Of a DNA stretch of 64,000 nt, positions 9,840-19,270 are shown piece after piece; within the stretch, counting starts at the first letter, position 1, and each line of letters begins with the position of its first letter. The notes beneath the pieces were generated by a model. It saw only the letters and a list, made by a program, of their open reading frames with translations. It searched no databases and had not been told where the DNA came from. The position numbers were made by a program, and so were the translations under genes. Source of the DNA: GWE2-42-39 sp942493345 (GTDB taxonomy: Bacteria; Bacteroidota; Bacteroidia; Bacteroidales; Prolixibacteraceae); NCBI GenBank assembly GCA_942493345.1, contig OW818695.1:62001-126000 (forward strand), written 5' to 3'.

Positions 9840-10535
9840 ATGAAAACAATTAAGATTTTTTTGCTGATAGCATTCACGACACTTTTTCTTGGTTCGTGTA
9901 ATTTTGATGATGACGGCTATTCTTTATCAGACGCTTGGCTGGGGTTTGGTTTGACCGACAATGTGAGCGAAAATGGTCACTCATTCATTATCCGTATGGA
10001 CGACGGCTCGGTTTTATACCCAGTTGCCAATCAGATGCCTTGGTTTGATATTGAAAAAGATCAACGTTTGCTGGTAAACTATACCGTATTGGGAGACAAA
10101 AATGTTTCGGGCAATAACAAAGAGTATTACGTGCGAATCAATCAACTAAAAGAGATTCTGTATAAAGGAATTTTTGAAATCACTCCCGAAACAGAAGACA
10201 GCATTGGCAACGACCCGATCCATGTGGTAGATGCCTGGCTTGTCGATAGTTTGTTGACTTTCGAATTGAAATATTACGGGAACAGTCAGGTGCATTACAT
10301 CAACCTGGTGAAGCAACCGGGACAACCAACTGCAGCAGATGAACCTATAGAACTTGAACTTCGGCACAACAATCGGAACGACGCGCCTTACATGCCCATG
10401 ACGGCTTTTGTTACCTTCAAGCTCAATGCCATAAAAATAGCTGGTAAAAATTCAGTAGGGTTCAAAGTAAATGGCGTTGATTTCAATAATACCACTTACG
10501 AAGACACTGGAGTGTACGAATACGGAAACAATTAA
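9840..10535 (+). CDS. NigD-like lipoprotein
   Basis: A 231-residue lipoprotein. The signal MKTIKIFLLIAFTTLFLGSC has lipobox LGSC, so Cys20 would be lipidated. The sequence after it (DDGYSLSDAWLGFGLT) and the two beta domains (about 30-95 and 110-225) follow the NigD-like family of Bacteroidota. The prototype, NigD, is encoded in the nigericin-resistance region of Bacteroides; the molecular function is not known. It is probably anchored in the outer membrane, has its own terminator, and is preceded by a leader repeat shared with asnA. Confidence 0.8.
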   Translation: MKTIKIFLLIAFTTLFLGSCNFDDDGYSLSDAWLGFGLTDNVSENGHSFIIRMDDGSVLYPVANQMPWFDIEKDQRLLVNYTVLGDKNVSGNNKEYYVRINQLKEILYKGIFEITPETEDSIGNDPIHVVDAWLVDSLLTFELKYYGNSQVHYINLVKQPGQPTAADEPIELELRHNNRNDAPYMPMTAFVTFKLNAIKIAGKNSVGFKVNGVDFNNTTYEDTGVYEYGNN

Positions 10536-10559
10536 CAATGATCAACCCTATTTTTCAGG

Positions 10560-10594
10560 CACCTGTCTCATCTTTTTGAGGCAGGTGTTTTTTT
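10560..10594 (+). terminator. Terminator of the NigD-like gene
   Basis: CACCTGTCTCA pairs with TGAGGCAGGTG around a short T-rich loop and is followed by a run of seven T. Confidence 0.9.
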
Positions 10595-10679
10595 GTCGTT
10601 TTTTTATTGAAGAACAATCCGTATTTTGCTTCCTTCTATTCTTATATTTGGAGGCAAAACAATATTAAATATTCATCAG

Positions 10680-12773
10680 ATGAAACGGATTTTTTTTATA
10701 CTGCCCGTGCTTGTGGTATTAATTTCGTGTTCAAAAAAAGAAGTTCAAACAGAGATGGTAAAAAATTATGTACCTGAAACCCCGAAACTGGCTTCGGACA
10801 TTATGACTCCGGAAGTACTATGGTCGTTCGGGCGCCTGGGCGAAACGACTATATCACCCGACGGAAATACTGTATTGTTTTCAGTAACATACTTCAAAAT
10901 TGACGAAAACAAATCGTATCGCGATTTGTATACCGGGCCGGTGAAAGGCGGAAAATCAAAACGCATTACCGACACCGAAGTGAAAGAATCATCAGCTGCC
11001 TGGCGCCCCGATGGAAAAAAAATAGGCTATCTTTCGCCAGTATCTGGTAATATGCAACTGTGGGAGATAAACCCTGATGGCACCGAGGCAGTTCAGGTTT
11101 CGAATATTGAAGGCGGAATCAACGGGTTCAAATATTCACCCGACATGAAGCACATCCTGTATATAAAAGATGTAAAGCTGGATGAGAATATTCACGATCT
11201 GTTTCCCGATCTGCCCGAGGCAAATGCCCGTCTGGAAAACGATTTAATGTACCGTCATTGGGACGAGTGGCGCAACTATACGTACAGTCATATTTTCGTT
11301 GCTGGTTATTCGAACGGGAGCATCGATTCAGGAAAAGATATTATGGAAGGCGAAAAATTCGACAGTCCGGACAAACCTTTCGACGGAATGGAGCAAATCA
11401 ACTGGAACCCTGATAGTAAACGAATTGTCTATTCGTGCAAAAAACTTCAAGGCAGAGCATATTCCCTTTCAACCAATAGCGATATTTACATATACGACAT
11501 CAGAAGCGGTGAAACAAGGAATTTCACTGAAGGGATGATGGGTTACGACAAAGCCCCGGTATTCTCCCCCGATGGAAAATACCTGGCTTGGGAAAGCATG
11601 CTTCGCGATGGCTACGAAGCAGATAAATCGAGGCTATTTGTGGCTGATCTATATTCTGGCGAAAAAACAGATTACTCAGCTGATTTTGACCAGAGTTCGC
11701 ATGGGTTGAACTGGGCAGCCGACAGTCGATCACTGTATTTTATCAGCGACATTCAGGCTACCGACGAAATATATAAACTGACGTTGATCGATGGAAGAAT
11801 AGTCCGAATCACTGATGGCGTTCACAATTACGAATCGGTGGAAGAAACGCAACACGGTCTGGTTGCCCAGAAAGTTTCCATGTCGCAACCAGCCGATTTG
11901 TACCTGGTTGATCCGGCAACAGGCGAAGATAAGCCAATAACAAAAATCAACGAAGGAATTTTGGATCAGCTTACCCGCGGAAAAGTTGAAAAACGCTGGG
12001 TACAAACTACCGATAACAAGGAGATGCTGGTTTGGGTGATTTATCCGCCTCATTTCGATCCAAACATTAAATATCCGGCTATTTTATTTTGTGAAGGTGG
12101 GCCACAAAGTACGGTCAGCCAATTTTGGTCGTACCGATGGAACTTCCAGATGATGGCCGCCAACGGATATATCGTTGTAGCCCCCAACCGCCGAGGCTTA
12201 CCAGGTTTCGGAAAGGAATGGCTCGAACAAATCAGCACCGACTACGGGGGTCAGAATATTCAGGATTACCTCAGCGCCATTGACGATATAGCCAGAGAAC
12301 CGTTCGTTGATAAAGATCATTTGGGCGCTGTGGGCGCCAGTTATGGCGGCTTCTCTGTAAATTATCTGGCCGGATGTCACCAAAAACGTTTCAAGGCATT
12401 CATTTCTCACTGCGGAATCTTCAATTTCGAGCAGCAATACCTCACTACCGAAGAAATGTGGTTCGAAAATTGGGATATGGGTGGCCCCTACTGGGACAAG
12501 ATGAATGCAGCAGCACAGCGTTCGTTCTCGTTTTCGCCACACCTGTATGTCGAAAAATGGGACACTCCGATGCTAATTATTCACGGAGGAAAAGATTTTC
12601 GCATTCCGTACACACAGGGAATGGCTGCATTCAATGCCGCAAGGTTACGCAATATTCCGGCACAATTCTTATATTTTCCGGAAGAAAGCCATTGGGTGTT
12701 AAGCCCGCAAAATGGTATTTTATGGCAACGGGTATTCAAACAATGGCTTGATAAATGGCTGAAAGAACAGTAG
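10680..12773 (+). CDS. S9 family prolyl oligopeptidase-like lipoprotein
   Basis: The ATG at 10680 gives a 697-residue protein with a lipoprotein signal (MKRIFFILPVLVVLISC, Cys17). The N-terminal two thirds is a WD40-like beta-propeller with repeated SPDG and RPDGKKIGY motifs. The C-terminal third is an alpha/beta hydrolase with the nucleophile in GASYGGFS, the acid in the HGGKDFRIP segment, and the His in EESHWV. This matches dipeptidyl/acylaminoacyl peptidases of family S9, which cut short peptides. It probably works at the cell envelope. A GC-rich hairpin follows the gene. Confidence 0.9.
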   Translation: MKRIFFILPVLVVLISCSKKEVQTEMVKNYVPETPKLASDIMTPEVLWSFGRLGETTISPDGNTVLFSVTYFKIDENKSYRDLYTGPVKGGKSKRITDTEVKESSAAWRPDGKKIGYLSPVSGNMQLWEINPDGTEAVQVSNIEGGINGFKYSPDMKHILYIKDVKLDENIHDLFPDLPEANARLENDLMYRHWDEWRNYTYSHIFVAGYSNGSIDSGKDIMEGEKFDSPDKPFDGMEQINWNPDSKRIVYSCKKLQGRAYSLSTNSDIYIYDIRSGETRNFTEGMMGYDKAPVFSPDGKYLAWESMLRDGYEADKSRLFVADLYSGEKTDYSADFDQSSHGLNWAADSRSLYFISDIQATDEIYKLTLIDGRIVRITDGVHNYESVEETQHGLVAQKVSMSQPADLYLVDPATGEDKPITKINEGILDQLTRGKVEKRWVQTTDNKEMLVWVIYPPHFDPNIKYPAILFCEGGPQSTVSQFWSYRWNFQMMAANGYIVVAPNRRGLPGFGKEWLEQISTDYGGQNIQDYLSAIDDIAREPFVDKDHLGAVGASYGGFSVNYLAGCHQKRFKAFISHCGIFNFEQQYLTTEEMWFENWDMGGPYWDKMNAAAQRSFSFSPHLYVEKWDTPMLIIHGGKDFRIPYTQGMAAFNAARLRNIPAQFLYFPEESHWVLSPQNGILWQRVFKQWLDKWLKEQ

Positions 12774-12808
12774 CACCTGTTTTCTTCAATACATAGAACG
12801 TTAAAACG

Positions 12809-12853
12809 GAACGCCCCGGCTCTTCTGAAAGAAAGAAAAAAAGCCGGGGCGTT
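12809..12853 (+). terminator. GC-rich hairpin after the S9 peptidase
   Basis: A perfect 13-bp stem (GAACGCCCCGGCT and its complement) has a purine-rich 20-base loop. No T run follows on the plus strand, so it is an unusual terminator or an mRNA 3'-end stabiliser. Confidence 0.55.
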
Positions 12854-12930
12854 CTGCATACAAGTTTGCAAATGGAGGGTCTTGTATTCCGTCAAAAATT
12901 ACTAACTTGCCGGCCTCAAAATTTTTAGTT

Positions 12931-13881
12931 ATGGGTATTTTTGGAAGTTTTACCAAATCAAAAAAAGACAGTCTCGATCAGGGTTTACAAAAGACAAAAG
13001 AAAGTGTTTTTAAGAAACTGGGACGTGCAATTATTGGTAAATCGAAGGTTGACGATGAAGTATTGGATAACCTGGAAGAAGTGTTGATCTCATCGGATGT
13101 GGGCGTTGAAACGACCTTGAAAATTATTGAACGGATCGAAAACCGGACTTCGAAGAACAAATACCTGAATGCCTCTGAATTAAATACTATTCTGAAAGAA
13201 GAAATTGCTGCGTTGCTCGAAGAAAACAACTCGGATGATGTGGCCGATTTCGACCTTCCTGAAAATGACATCCCCTATGTAATTATGGTTGTGGGAGTAA
13301 ACGGCGTCGGCAAAACGACGACCATTGGCAAACTGGCTTATCAATTTAAGCAAGCGGGGAAAAAAGTAGTAATCGGTGCAGCTGATACATTCCGGGCTGC
13401 GGCCATCGACCAGTTGGAAATTTGGGCACAGCGCGTTGATGTACCGCTAATCAAACAAAAAATGGGTTCCGACCCGGCTTCGGTAGCGTACGACACAGTT
13501 GCTTCTGCCAAAGCGCAAGGCGCCGATGTGGTGATTATCGATACGGCCGGAAGGTTGCACAATAAAATCAACCTGATGAACGAGCTGTCGAAAATAAAAC
13601 AGGTGATGCAAAAAGTTATTCCAACCGCACCAAACGAAGTGCTGCTGGTACTTGACGGCTCAACCGGACAAAATGCCTTTGAACAGGCCAAACAATTTAC
13701 TAAGACAACCGAAGTTACGGCGCTGGCGCTTACAAAGCTCGACGGGACTGCCAAAGGTGGCGTGGTTATTGGTATTTCCGACCAGTTTAAAATTCCGGTA
13801 AAATATATCGGTATCGGCGAAAAAATGGAGGACCTGCAAATTTTCCACAGAAAAGAATTTGTTGAATCGCTGTTTTCCTAA
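12931..13881 (+). CDS. ftsY: Signal recognition particle receptor FtsY
   Basis: The ATG at 12931 (MGIFGSFTK) gives 316 residues. An earlier TTG start is possible but is not supported. The protein docks SRP-ribosome complexes at the inner membrane. The N domain (about 20-95) precedes the GTPase NG domain with G1 VGVNGVGKTT, the insertion motif DTFRAAA, G3 DTAGR and G4 TKLDG. The acidic A domain is short, as is common in Bacteroidota. It is monocistronic and convergent with the NfeD gene, with only 12 bases between the stops. Confidence 0.96.
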   Translation: MGIFGSFTKSKKDSLDQGLQKTKESVFKKLGRAIIGKSKVDDEVLDNLEEVLISSDVGVETTLKIIERIENRTSKNKYLNASELNTILKEEIAALLEENNSDDVADFDLPENDIPYVIMVVGVNGVGKTTTIGKLAYQFKQAGKKVVIGAADTFRAAAIDQLEIWAQRVDVPLIKQKMGSDPASVAYDTVASAKAQGADVVIIDTAGRLHNKINLMNELSKIKQVMQKVIPTAPNEVLLVLDGSTGQNAFEQAKQFTKTTEVTALALTKLDGTAKGGVVIGISDQFKIPVKYIGIGEKMEDLQIFHRKEFVESLFS

Positions 13882-13893
13882 AAAAAGAAAACA

Positions 13894-15327
13894 CTAAATC
13901 TTTTCTACATATACCTGTGTCGTTTCTACCCTGACCACTTTTATGGTTTCGCCTTTTTCAATCATACCCAGTTCCGAAACAGCATCGTAAACTGCATCTT
14001 CAATTTTTATTTTTCCTGAAGGGCGTAAAACGGTATGCGCAATTCCTTCTTTTCCGATCAAATCCATCATGCGAATATCAATGCTAACGTAGCCATCCGC
14101 CCGTTTCTGGACATCCTGTAACGAAAGATTTTTTAAAACTCCGGATTGTGTTGTAAAAAGCCGCCGGCTCAACCAAAGCGACAAAACAAATCCGGCAAAA
14201 GTTGAAAATACAACTGTTGTAAGAGCTACCATTAACTGACGCGGTGCTACCCCATCGAAATTAAAATGGACATTGCCAACCAGACTTAAGACCAAACCAG
14301 CAAAAGCCAGCACAATACCGGAAATTCCGGCCACACCAAAGCCGGGGAAAACAAATATCTCGATTGCAATCAAAATTAAGCCGATAATAAAAATGATGAT
14401 TTCCCAGTTGGCCGCAAGACCTTCGAGATATAAAGGCGCAAAATAGGCAATGGCAGCCGCCACCGCAATAGCCAGCGGAAAACCGATGCCCGGTGTTTGC
14501 ATTTCGAAATATATTCCTCCGAGAATAGCCATGATTAAAATTCCCGAAACAATCGGGTTAATAAGAAAACCGATCAGGCGTTCAAGGCCGGTTGGTTTAT
14601 ATTCCACAATCTCATAATTTTCATACCCGGCTTCCTTCATCAGTTCGTCCACATTCTCGACAATGCATTCACAAAAACCATATTTCATTGCTTCATGCGG
14701 GGTAAAAGTGAGTATTTTCCCAGTATCTATAATCCCTTCAATATAAATTGCTTCGTCCACCATTGCTTCAGCAATGTGCGGGTCGCGTTTCCATCGCAGA
14801 ATGGTATCCTGTTTTTCAATAATGGTATCTTTTCCGTGAGCTTCAGCAGTGGCCCGCATGATCGAACGCATGTACGACTGATACTTGTCGGGCATTTTTT
14901 CACCGGTTTGGTTCACCACCGTTGCCGCTCCAATCGACGAACCTTCGCGCATATAAATACGGTCGCAGGCGATCGAAATCAAGGCGCCTGCCGAGGCCGC
15001 ATTATTGTCGATAAACATGTAAACCGGGATTGGACTATTCAATATTTTTGTACGGATGGAATCAGCATCCAGTACCGTTCCCCCGTATGTATTCATGTGA
15101 ATCAGCATCAATCCGGCATTCAGGCTATCAGCTGCCTCAAAAGCCTGCTGGGTTTGCCGCCAAGTAGCTGGGGCAATATTTTCTTTGATATTCAGTTTGT
15201 ATACGATTATTTGTTCCCGTTGTACTTCTTTTACAGAAGTGGGCTGAACAGAAATGGCGCCCTGTGCAAAACATCCGGCAACGGAAAGGAGAAAATAAAT
15301 TACAATAGTCAACAGTCCGGGGTTCAT
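13894..15327 (-). CDS. Long-form NfeD membrane serine protease (ClpP class)
   Basis: The ATG at 15327 (MNPGLLT) gives 477 residues. The GTG at 15348 would add a charged N-terminus in front of the signal peptide. After the signal (ending CFAQ) comes a ClpP/crotonase-like protease domain with nucleophile Ser in NNAASAGALI, matching the Ser-Lys NfeD1b/STOPP peptidases. Four membrane segments follow at about residues 255-380, then a C-terminal OB-fold NfeD domain (SGKIKIEDAVYDAVSE). Such proteins usually pair with a flotillin-like SPFH protein, which is not seen nearby. The catalytic Lys was not located with certainty. Confidence 0.85.
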   Translation of the reverse strand: MNPGLLTIVIYFLLSVAGCFAQGAISVQPTSVKEVQREQIIVYKLNIKENIAPATWRQTQQAFEAADSLNAGLMLIHMNTYGGTVLDADSIRTKILNSPIPVYMFIDNNAASAGALISIACDRIYMREGSSIGAATVVNQTGEKMPDKYQSYMRSIMRATAEAHGKDTIIEKQDTILRWKRDPHIAEAMVDEAIYIEGIIDTGKILTFTPHEAMKYGFCECIVENVDELMKEAGYENYEIVEYKPTGLERLIGFLINPIVSGILIMAILGGIYFEMQTPGIGFPLAIAVAAAIAYFAPLYLEGLAANWEIIIFIIGLILIAIEIFVFPGFGVAGISGIVLAFAGLVLSLVGNVHFNFDGVAPRQLMVALTTVVFSTFAGFVLSLWLSRRLFTTQSGVLKNLSLQDVQKRADGYVSIDIRMMDLIGKEGIAHTVLRPSGKIKIEDAVYDAVSELGMIEKGETIKVVRVETTQVYVEKI

Positions 15328-15512
15328 ACGATTATGATTAAATTGCACATTATTTCTTACTTGAAAAGCGAAGTTCTGACTAATCCCAAAGTTACATTTT
15401 TATTGGCTCTGCCAACTAATATTATTCTTTCAATTTAGGGTTATTCAAGTTACGGAAGAAAATATAGGGGGAGCTTTATCTCATCTAAAAAAACAAGAGA
15501 AAAATCTTCGTA

Positions 15513-15520
15513 TATCTTTG
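15513..15520 (+). promoter_or_regulatory. Probable -7 element for tRNA-Lys(CTT)
   Basis: TATCTTTG matches TAnnTTTG, 41 bases before the tRNA. The distance is somewhat long, so this is only a candidate. Confidence 0.4.
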
Positions 15521-15560
15521 CCTGTTTCCAATAAACGATTACCTTTACCGCCCGAAAAAC

Positions 15561-15633
<73 letters not shown>

Positions 15634-15638
15634 CAAAA

Positions 15639-15682
15639 AAATAAAGCGGTTAAACTAAAAAAGTTTAACCGCTTTATTTTTT
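15639..15682 (+). terminator. Terminator of tRNA-Lys(CTT)
   Basis: A perfect 18-bp stem (15639-15656 with 15662-15679) has a 5-base loop, with A before it and T after it, so it could work in both directions and also serve the Rrf2 gene. Confidence 0.9.
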
Positions 15683-15735
15683 AAGTTCAAAAACATTGAA
15701 CAAAAGATATTCTTTTGAATACTCTTATCAACCCA

Positions 15736-16146
15736 CTATTCAATTAATGAAGCCAAAGTAGCATTTTGCAAGATTCGATACGTACTTTCCCTGATTTCTT
15801 TAAAAACCTTACGAATTTTACACGTATCCTCCGTTTTACAAAACTCACATATCTGATATGATTTCTCGGAAACACAATAAAGTAACGCAATGGATCCTTC
15901 GAAATGATCAATGATATGTGCCAGGCTAATTTCTTCAGGTGATTTTAATAAAAAATATCCTCCATTCTTTCCCAACTTACTACCAAGTACTCCCATTTTT
16001 TTTAACTCAAGCAAAATGCCTTCCAGAAATCGCTGGGGTATTTGCTCCGATGTTGAAATTTTGCTGATTTGAATTGCTCCCTTCCCATATTCTTTTGCAA
16101 GACCAGTAAGGGCTAACATCGCATATCTCGTTTTTTTCGACAACAT
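15736..16146 (-). CDS. Rrf2-family transcriptional regulator
   Basis: A 136-residue protein with an N-terminal winged helix typical of Rrf2 (MLSKKTRYAMLALTGLAKEY, then IPQRFLEGILLELKKMGVLGSKLGKNGGYFL). The C-terminal part has C91, C100, C103 and C109, close to the spacing of cluster-binding Rrf2 proteins such as IscR, so an iron-sulfur cluster is plausible. CymR, the cysteine regulator, is also in this family. The gene is divergent from the Pst-like transporter and cys genes, so it likely controls sulfate uptake and reduction. That target is inferred from position only. Confidence 0.85.
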   Translation of the reverse strand: MLSKKTRYAMLALTGLAKEYGKGAIQISKISTSEQIPQRFLEGILLELKKMGVLGSKLGKNGGYFLLKSPEEISLAHIIDHFEGSIALLYCVSEKSYQICEFCKTEDTCKIRKVFKEIRESTYRILQNATLASLIE

Positions 16147-16235
16147 AAGTTAAGATTGAAGTTATATCGTTCACAAATAAGATCATGCAAAATTACGAAT
16201 AATAATGCGATGGGAAAATCTCTGATAATATTTAC

Positions 16236-16272
16236 ACTTATTGCTTTTACGATTTTATACTTATTGCTTTTA
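16236..16272. promoter_or_regulatory. Paired 14-bp direct repeats, candidate Rrf2 operator
   Basis: ACTTATTGCTTTTA occurs at 16236-16249 and again at 16259-16272, an offset of 23 bases (about two helical turns). It lies in the 378-base gap between the divergent Rrf2 gene and the transporter operon. The repeats are exact; the operator role is inferred. Nothing else coding is visible in the gap. Confidence 0.5.
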
Positions 16273-16524
16273 TAATCGCGATCAGTTTCATTTGTACACT
16301 AATTCGATCGACTTTTAGTATTATTTAGTAATGTGCAATTTTATGATACGGGTAAGTCAAAAACAGAGAGTAATTCTACCAAAATATTTTTGAAGCAAAC
16401 TACAACTTTGATGCAAATACTCTTTTTCTCACTATAAAAAAACAAGAGAAAGTGGAGTGGCGTCAACATTGGTATCCTTCAATTTAAATTAGTTTTTATT
16501 TAAATATTTCATAAAACAAAGAAT

Positions 16525-17484
16525 ATGCAAATGGCAAAAAATACTCCATATTTCCTTTCATTACTGATTATAATTGCTCTTTTCCCAAATAGTACAAAGG
16601 GACAACCCCAAGAGGCATTAAAAGGAAATATCAGTATATCCGGCGCATTTGCATTGTATCCGTTGACAGTAAAGTGGGCCGAAGAATTTAGGAAAATCTA
16701 TCCGGGAGTAAAAATTGATATTTCAGCTGGCGGTGCGGGCAAAGGAATAACCGATGCACTGGCAAAAATGGTTGACATTGGATTGGTTTCGCGCGAGATA
16801 AGTTCTGAAGAAATAAAGAAAAACGCTTATGCAATAACCGTTGCCAAAGATGCTGTAATTGCAATAGTTAGCGCTTCGAATCCGAATATTAAAGACATTC
16901 TGTCCAATGGATTGGATCGCGACGCTGCCACGAATATTTTCATTACCGGAAAGACGAAAACCTGGGGACAAGCCATTGGAAACCAAAGCAAAGTACCCAT
17001 TCGCGTTTATACCCGTTCGGATGCATGTGGCGCTGCCGAAACTTGGGCAAAGTATTTAGGAGAAAAGCAGGAAGATCTTTTGGGTGTTGGTGTTTTTGGT
17101 GATCCCGGTTTGGCCCAGGCCGTTAAAAAAGATCCTCTGGGAATAGCATTCAATAATATTGGATATACTTACGATGCGAAAACAAAACTCCCCAATCCCG
17201 GAATTAAGGTGGTTCCTTTGGATACCAACAACGACGGAAAGATTGATCCCTCAGAAAATTTCTACAACACGATGAATGATATTGTCAAGGCAATTGCTGC
17301 AGACAAATACCCATCGCCTCCGGCACGTGATCTCTATTTCGTGACTTCGGGCAAACCAGTCAAGAAAGAACTTGTGGAATTTATCCGTTGGTCATTGACC
17401 GAAGGTCAGAAATATGTTTCCGAAAGTGGTTATGTAAACCTTTCAAAAGAAAAGACAACGGCCAGTCTGGAAAAAATCAAATAG
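16525..17484 (+). CDS. PstS-like ABC transporter substrate-binding protein
   Basis: A 319-residue exported binding protein (signal about 1-26) of the PBP-like family that includes phosphate-binding PstS. The fold motifs are recognisable: GNISISGAFALYPLTVKWAEEF at the first anion loop, SAGGAGKGI at the second, and RSDACGAAETW at 164-174. The phosphate loop of classical PstS (Arg-Ser-Asp-Gly-Ser-Gly-Thr) is altered here to Asp-Ala-Cys-Gly-Ala, and the TxxP-type first loop is also changed. With cysDHN downstream, sulfate or another oxyanion is a better guess than phosphate. First gene of a tight operon with pstC-, pstA- and pstB-like genes. Confidence 0.8.
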   Translation: MQMAKNTPYFLSLLIIIALFPNSTKGQPQEALKGNISISGAFALYPLTVKWAEEFRKIYPGVKIDISAGGAGKGITDALAKMVDIGLVSREISSEEIKKNAYAITVAKDAVIAIVSASNPNIKDILSNGLDRDAATNIFITGKTKTWGQAIGNQSKVPIRVYTRSDACGAAETWAKYLGEKQEDLLGVGVFGDPGLAQAVKKDPLGIAFNNIGYTYDAKTKLPNPGIKVVPLDTNNDGKIDPSENFYNTMNDIVKAIAADKYPSPPARDLYFVTSGKPVKKELVEFIRWSLTEGQKYVSESGYVNLSKEKTTASLEKIK

Positions 17485-17522
17485 GCGTGGGGGGAAAAGA
17501 AAGCCTGTATAAATCAGAACCT

Positions 17523-18434
17523 ATGGAGAAGAAAAGATTCAACAAATATCGGCATGTAAAAGAATTTATTATCCGGAATTTCATGCTTCTTCTTACGCTG
17601 ACATCTTTGTTATTTGCAATTACAATTGGCATAAGCCTCTACTATAAGTCAGCTCCGATATTAGATCAGCAATCGCTATGGAATCTTATTGGTGGCAGCA
17701 GTTGGAGACCCTTAAAAGGAGAATTTGGATTTTTCCCATTTATTATGGGGACCTTGTGGGTTACAGGTATTTCTGTAATTATATCGCTGCCACTTTGTTT
17801 GCTTGCAGCCATTTATCTTTCCGAATATGCTCATCCATATGTCCGAAAGATTGTTTTTCCAATGGTTGACGTGCTTGCAGGAATTCCGCCCGTTGTTTAT
17901 GGCGTATGGGGAATATTGGTGGTGGTTCCTTTCATTTCGACGGAACTTGCTCCTCATTTTGTCGAATTCTCGACTGGTTATAGTATTCTGGCAGGAGGAA
18001 TCGTATTGGCAATAATGATTGCCCCCCTGATGATCTCCGTTTTTCTTGAAATATTTGATGCCCTGCCCGGTGGATTGCGCGAGGCTTCGCTTTCGCTGGG
18101 GGCGACCAACTGGCAGACAATCAAAAAAGTAGTTCTGCGGAAATCATTTCCGGGATTGGCGGCAGCAGTTGTTTTGGCCATATCGAGGGCTTTTGGCGAA
18201 ACAATCGCTGTTTTAATGGTCTGTGGAAATGTTTCGGAAGTACCTAAATCGATTTTCGATCCGGGTTATCCTTTACCGGCACTCATTGCCAACAATTACG
18301 GTGAAATGATGTCGATCCCTCTTTACGATTCGGCGCTCATGCTTTCGGCCCTGCTTTTATTTGTGATTATTTTTATTTTCAACGCTATATCCCGACTTAT
18401 TATGGTTCGAATTGAAAGAAATTATGCACTATGA
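17523..18434 (+). CDS. PstC-like ABC transporter permease
   Basis: Started at the ATG at 17523 (MEKKRFNKYRHVKEF), this is a 303-residue inner-membrane permease. A longer start would overlap the binding-protein gene by almost 100 bases. It has six hydrophobic segments and the EAA-loop motif (GLREASLSLGATNWQTIKKVVL) that contacts the ATPase. PVVYGVWG and SRAFGETIAVLM are typical of PstC. It lies 38 bases after the binding-protein gene and overlaps the next permease by four bases (ATGA), implying translational coupling. Confidence 0.88.
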   Translation: MEKKRFNKYRHVKEFIIRNFMLLLTLTSLLFAITIGISLYYKSAPILDQQSLWNLIGGSSWRPLKGEFGFFPFIMGTLWVTGISVIISLPLCLLAAIYLSEYAHPYVRKIVFPMVDVLAGIPPVVYGVWGILVVVPFISTELAPHFVEFSTGYSILAGGIVLAIMIAPLMISVFLEIFDALPGGLREASLSLGATNWQTIKKVVLRKSFPGLAAAVVLAISRAFGETIAVLMVCGNVSEVPKSIFDPGYPLPALIANNYGEMMSIPLYDSALMLSALLLFVIIFIFNAISRLIMVRIERNYAL

Positions 18435-19270
18435 GAAAATTAGAGGAAAAAATATTCAAAGCATTAATGATTGTTGCAACGCTGGCGATTGTTGCTTCGC
18501 TTTTTATGATCATTGTTGCCATTGTAAAACGGGGACTTCCCGTGATGAGTTGGGATATGATTTCTGAAATTCCGAGCGGAGGTTTTTATATTGGAAAAGA
18601 AGGGGGCTTATTGAATGCAATTGTTGGATCGGTATATATCATGATTGGATCGGTCATCCTGGGATTGATTTTTAGCCTGCCCATTGTTCTGTATCTTAAT
18701 CTGTATTTACCCGAAAAGTCTAAACTTGCACAGTTGATCCGCCTGTCGTTCGACGTACTGTTTGGAATCCCATCCATCGTATACGGCGCATTTGGATTTA
18801 CATTGATGGTCTATCTGGGACTTCGCTCTTCGTTACTGGCAGGTATAATAACCATAGCTTTATTGATTATTCCTATCCTGATCCGTTCCATCGACGAAGT
18901 AATCAAACGGGTGCCAATAGAAATGAAAGATGCCGCATTATCGTTAGGGGCAACCAAATCGGAAATTATTGGTGTAATTATCCGGCAGGTAGCTCCGGGG
19001 ATCATTACTGCAATCCTCTTGGCAGTGGGCCGTGGCATCGGCGATGCCGCATCGGTGCTTTTTACCGCGGGTTATACCGACAGTATTCCAACCTCCCTTC
19101 AACAGCCCGTGGCGACACTGCCTTTGGCCATTTTTTTCCAGATGGGAAGTCCAATTGAAGAAGTGCAGGACAGAGCTTATGCGGCGGCTTTAATACTGAC
19201 TATTATCGTTTTAATACTAAGTATTGCCGGACGTTATTGCAGTAGAAAATTTTCAAAGAATAAGATATGA
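18431..19270 (+). CDS. PstA-like ABC transporter permease
   Basis: A 279-residue second permease with six membrane segments and the EAA loop (MKDAALSLGATKSEIIGVII). It has the PstA-type motifs GIPSIVYGAFG and GRGIGDAASVLFTAGYTD; classical PstA has GEAAPLLFTA at that place, so the gate region differs slightly. It overlaps both neighbours by four bases. With the PstC-like subunit it would form the channel. Confidence 0.88.
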   Translation: MRKLEEKIFKALMIVATLAIVASLFMIIVAIVKRGLPVMSWDMISEIPSGGFYIGKEGGLLNAIVGSVYIMIGSVILGLIFSLPIVLYLNLYLPEKSKLAQLIRLSFDVLFGIPSIVYGAFGFTLMVYLGLRSSLLAGIITIALLIIPILIRSIDEVIKRVPIEMKDAALSLGATKSEIIGVIIRQVAPGIITAILLAVGRGIGDAASVLFTAGYTDSIPTSLQQPVATLPLAIFFQMGSPIEEVQDRAYAAALILTIIVLILSIAGRYCSRKFSKNKI

